A DNA stretch of 64,000 nucleotides from Streptomyces dengpaensis (GTDB lineage Bacteria > Actinomycetota > Actinomycetes > Streptomycetales > Streptomycetaceae). A model generated the notes under the pieces. It was not told where the DNA came from, did no database searches, and saw only the letters and a program-made list of their open reading frames with translations. The stretch's first letter is position 1. Each line of letters begins with the position of its first letter. The translations under genes were made by a program, and so were the position numbers. Where the stretch lies: NCBI RefSeq assembly GCF_002946835.1, contig NZ_CP026652.1:1-64000 (forward strand), written 5' to 3'. Below are positions 61,431-64,000 of the stretch, piece by piece.

Positions 61431-61993
61431 GAAGGTATCCACTTCGGGACTTCGTGAGGAAAGGGCTGGCTGAAGGTGCCTGAGGGCGTGCGCTCTGCGC
61501 GAGGGCCTCCGCCATGGAAGAGGTGACTACGTGTCCGGCGATTCCCGCTCGCGTCGGCGCGTTCGGCGGTACTGCGCCCCCAGACCCCCGCCCCCGTGCC
61601 CGGTCAGGGCGTGAGGTCGATGATGCGGAGCGGCTGGTCCCTCGGACGGCCTGCCCCGTGGACAGCCATCCGCTGGGCCGGCCGTCCTGGATCGGGGAGT
61701 GGCGATGGCGGCTACGCGGACGGGGCCGACATGGTGAGCGAGTTCCCAGCGGTGGCGACGGCCAGAGAAACTGTTGGACTCTTCCCCGCCGTCCAGGTTG
61801 ATCCGGACGGCAGCGGTACGCCGCATCGTGAAGCGGCCCGAGGGGCCTTCGCGGTCGAAGGCCCACTCCGTGGCCCGGTAGCGGGAATGGTGGGGCTCTC
61901 CGGTGCGGTCCCGGAACTGGAACGCAGTCCGTTCCGGGACTCACCTGAGAATGGACGGTCTCCCCGTCGCCCGCCTTCCGACGGGCGAGGGCG
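61431..61993. other. Intergenic region, about 560 nt, no recognised gene
   Basis: Overlapping frames on both strands lack family motifs. A minus-strand frame around 61700-61950 (EWAFDREGPSGRFTM) looks protein-like but is not recognised and is not open throughout. Confidence 0.45.
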
Positions 61994-62557
61994 TCAGACC
62001 CGGACGGTCTTGAGGGCGCGGGCCCAGGACTCGAGCTGGTCGAACAGGGTGGTCGTGGCAGCGTCGTGCTGCTCGCCCGGCTTGAAGACGGAGAAGTTCT
62101 CGAAGTCGGTGAACAGCGAGAAGGACAGCTGCTGACGTACGTGGGCCAACTGCAGTTCGCTGGCCACGCCCCGCAGGTGCTCGATGGCCCGAGCGCCGCC
62201 GAGCGAGCCGTAGGAGACGAAGGCGGCGGCCTTGTTGTTCCACTCGCCGTACAGGTAGTCGATCGCGTTCTTGAGTACGCCGGAGGTGGAGTGGTTGTAC
62301 TCGGGGGTCACGAAGATGTATCCGTCAAACTCGGCGATCTTGGCCGCCCACGCCTTGGTGTGCTCACCCTGGTACTGGCCCATGGCCGGCGGAATGGCCT
62401 CGTCCAGGTGGGGCAGCGGGTAGTCGGCGAGGTCGACCAGCTCGTACTCGACGCCGGTGCGGGCGCCGGACCGGTCCACCACCCAGTCCGCGACAACCTT
62501 GCCGTTGCGGCCGGGCCGGGTGCTGCCGAGGATGACGGCGATCTTCAGGTCACTCAT
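61994..62557 (-). CDS. NAD(P)H-dependent FMN reductase / quinone reductase
   Basis: The product has 187 residues with AAGGAGAAG before the ATG. The flavodoxin-like motifs are IAVILGSTRPGRNGKVVADW (phosphate loop for FMN) and FVTPEYNHSTSGVLKNAIDY, plus AAAFVSYGSLGGARAIEHLR. Family members reduce FMN, quinones or azo compounds with two electrons. It is divergent from a MarR gene, and three operator-like palindromes lie between them, the common arrangement of quinone- or oxidant-sensing MarR regulators with their target reductase. Confidence 0.92.
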   Translation of the reverse strand: MSDLKIAVILGSTRPGRNGKVVADWVVDRSGARTGVEYELVDLADYPLPHLDEAIPPAMGQYQGEHTKAWAAKIAEFDGYIFVTPEYNHSTSGVLKNAIDYLYGEWNNKAAAFVSYGSLGGARAIEHLRGVASELQLAHVRQQLSFSLFTDFENFSVFKPGEQHDAATTTLFDQLESWARALKTVRV

Positions 62558-62605
62558 GGGGTCTTCTCCTTGATGGGCCGCCGATGCGAGGCCGACCCTT
62601 TCATA

Positions 62606-62677
62606 TGAACATTCATGTCACACTCTAGAGGACGGACTCATGAATGTTCAAGTGTGAGCGCGACTCCTGAACGTTCA
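62606..62677. promoter_or_regulatory. Three TGAANNTTCA palindromes between reductase and MarR genes
   Basis: TGAACATTCA (62606-62615), TGAATGTTCA (62641-62650) and TGAACGTTCA (62668-62677) share one 10-bp palindrome. The first two are also extended as mutual inverted repeats. Centre distances are 35 and 27 bp. They cover the promoters in both directions and are likely MarR operators. Confidence 0.75.
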
Positions 62678-62696
62678 TGCCAGATAGACTCCGGGC

Positions 62697-63245
62697 ATGC
62701 CTGAACAGCCTCCGCACCCGAACGATCAGCGCCGCTGGCTGACCCCGGCGGAGCTAAAGACATGGCAGCAACTCGGCCTGATGATGCAGAGACTGCCCAG
62801 CGCCCTGGAAGCGCAGCTGCAGCAGGACGCGCACCTCAGTTACATCGAGTACTACGTCCTCGCCGGACTGTCCGAGCAGCCGGGACACCGCATGCGCATG
62901 AGCGACCTGGCCGTCCGCGCCAACTCCGAACAGTCCCGCCTCTCCCACCTGATCAGCAGGCTGGAACGCCGAGGATTCGTCCGCCGCGAACCCGACCCCA
63001 CCAACGGCCGCTACACCCAAGCGATCCTGACCGAAGCCGGCCACGCCCACCTCGCCGAAGCCGCCCCAGGACACGTAGCCCGGGTACGCGACCTCGTCTT
63101 CGACGTTCTCGACCCCGCCGAACTCGACACCCTGTGCACCACCGCCGAGAGGATCAACGAGACGATCGACCGCCAGGAACAGCAGGCCAACCCCCACAAG
63201 AACACCGCCCCTCGGCAACCACAGCAGGACACCACGCCGCAATGA
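62697..63245 (+). CDS. MarR-family transcriptional regulator
   Basis: The product has 182 residues. A winged HTH is visible: EYYVLAGLSEQPGHRMRMSD, LAVRANSEQSRLSHLISRLE and the wing RRGFVRREPDPTNGRYTQAI. There is no Cys, so it is unlikely to sense oxidants by thiol chemistry and may bind a ligand instead. The last 30 residues are a Gln/Pro-rich tail beyond the usual fold. It is divergent from the FMN reductase and probably represses both genes through the three palindromes. Confidence 0.92.
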   Translation: MPEQPPHPNDQRRWLTPAELKTWQQLGLMMQRLPSALEAQLQQDAHLSYIEYYVLAGLSEQPGHRMRMSDLAVRANSEQSRLSHLISRLERRGFVRREPDPTNGRYTQAILTEAGHAHLAEAAPGHVARVRDLVFDVLDPAELDTLCTTAERINETIDRQEQQANPHKNTAPRQPQQDTTPQ

Positions 63246-63492
63246 ACCTCGACGCGAGCAACTCCGGACATCCGACGTCGCACGCAACGACCCCGGCAAC
63301 AGCCGTCACGGTGGCGCCACTCATCCCCATCCCAGACGTCCTGAGATCCCTACCGAACCCGGGGCGGTTTGATCACACCGCTTGGTCCGGGCAAACGGGC
63401 GGGACCGGCCGCCGGCAGCCGTCGCCGACGCCCATACAAGCCACGCGCATGTACGGGGGCAGAGACCTGAAGCCCAGAGAGATCATGAGTGA
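63246..63492. other. Intergenic region
   Basis: No gene is recognised. It precedes a partial gene starting at 63493. Confidence 0.5.
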
Positions 63493-64000
63493 ATGACCCG
63501 CCTACTGACTCGAAGCGACTTGCAGGCCGTGCTCGAGCCGGTGTCTTGCATGGCTGCGCTGCGCGACGGCTTCCGCGCCGCCGCCTCCCCGATAGCCGGA
63601 CAAAGAATACGTACTGACCTGCCATTTCCCGGAACGGCCACGGCTCTGATCCCCGGTGTACTGCCTGGCATCAAGGCGTACACGGTGAAAGTCAACGCCA
63701 AGTTCCCAGGTGCCCGACCAGCTCTGCGCGGAGTTGTCTGCCTCCACAGTGGTGATGACGGTCGACTTCTCGCGCTGATGGATTCCGCCACCATCACCGC
63801 ATGGCGCACCGGACTGGCTGCGGCCCTGGGAACCCACCTTCTGGCCAGCCCCGCCTCGGCGGCCGGGTCAGTACTCGGAGTGATCGGCGCAGGCGCGCAG
63901 GCCGAGCTCGTGGTGCATGGTCTGAGTGCCTTGCGACGGCATCGCGAGATCGTCATTCACGACTCGGATCCGGATCGCGCCCACGCCTTCGCCTCACGCC
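63493..64000 (+). CDS. Ornithine cyclodeaminase / mu-crystallin family protein, cut by window end
   Basis: The visible 169 residues start MTRLLTRSDLQAVLEPVSCM. They include LPGIKAYTVKVNAKFPGARP, LLALMDSATITAWRTGLAAA and the Rossmann entry GSVLGVIGAGAQAELVVHGL, all typical of the family. Members are ornithine cyclodeaminases, alanine dehydrogenases or imine reductases using NAD(P)H. The rest of the gene lies outside the window, so the subfamily cannot be settled. Confidence 0.85.
   Translation, partial: MTRLLTRSDLQAVLEPVSCMAALRDGFRAAASPIAGQRIRTDLPFPGTATALIPGVLPGIKAYTVKVNAKFPGARPALRGVVCLHSGDDGRLLALMDSATITAWRTGLAAALGTHLLASPASAAGSVLGVIGAGAQAELVVHGLSALRRHREIVIHDSDPDRAHAFASR

Noticed and set aside
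59859..61457. Plus-strand open frame of about 530 codons
   Set aside because: It is the antisense of the MFS exporter, and its Gly/Asp/Arg/His-rich text is typical of such shadows.
1..64000. tRNA, rRNA and classical riboswitches
   Set aside because: No cloverleaf, rRNA core sequence or known riboswitch consensus was recognised by eye. A covariance-model scan would be decisive.

Overview
The window is high-GC actinomycete DNA, most likely Streptomyces or a close relative. Supporting signs are GC-rich codon use, frequent GTG starts with GGAGG-type ribosome sites, overlapping ATGA/GTGA gene junctions, a mycothiol conjugate amidase, an EmrB-type exporter and helicase-associated (HA) repeat proteins. 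The number of broken genes and insertion sequences points to an accessory region such as a chromosome arm, island or plasmid rather than core genome. All functions are inferred from motifs read by eye; no searches were run.

Layout. 1-1.2 kb: three abutting hairpins and two small, lower-GC minus-strand genes. 1.2-6.0 kb: a compact cassette of a MazG-like pyrophosphohydrolase, a carrier-protein-like gene, an XRE regulator, an ImmA/IrrE peptidase, a thymidylate-synthase-like enzyme and a protein resembling phage 5-hydroxymethyl-dU DNA kinases. It looks like a chromosomal relative of phage thymine-hypermodification pathways. 6.3-9.6 kb: a sigma-factor operon with two membrane proteins, bracketed by two diverged copies of an HA-domain gene tail and its downstream sequence. 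9.9-18.6 kb: a Tn7-like module: an intact TniQ fused to HA repeats and a transposase-like C-terminus, plus frameshifted tnsA, tniA and tniB. 18.6-21.6 kb: decayed genes (TIGR02391-like, HhH protein, toxin-antitoxin). 21.7-29.6 kb: an alpha/beta hydrolase, an intact IS630 element, an integrase-core transposase, IS6 and ISL3 fragments, and a large ATPase/BTAD regulator. 29.6-33.3 kb: an oxidative module (SDR, truncated flavin reductase, FAD monooxygenase, divergent LysR). 33.4-43.3 kb: an insertion-sequence sink with a three-level nest (serine-recombinase element inside IS1182 inside IS200/IS605) and an AraC gene split by IS1380.

43.4-55.1 kb holds the most striking locus. A LigM-like tetrahydrofolate-dependent O-demethylase is followed, nearly without gaps, by genes that would recycle methyl-THF (metF, folD, purU) and genes that would make more folate (folC, folP, folE2 and a pabB-pabC-pabA fusion). 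Read together, this is a self-sufficient methyl-removal system that carries its own cofactor supply. It contains decayed duplicates of purU and metF and a truncated folD. Its probable AraC activator lies just upstream and is broken.

55-64 kb: a group II intron tail, a transposase-less IS630 derivative carrying a DinB-family gene, a secreted lamin-tail protein, mca, DoxX, an MFS exporter, an FMN reductase divergent from a MarR regulator with three operator-like palindromes, and the start of an ornithine-cyclodeaminase-family gene cut by the window edge.
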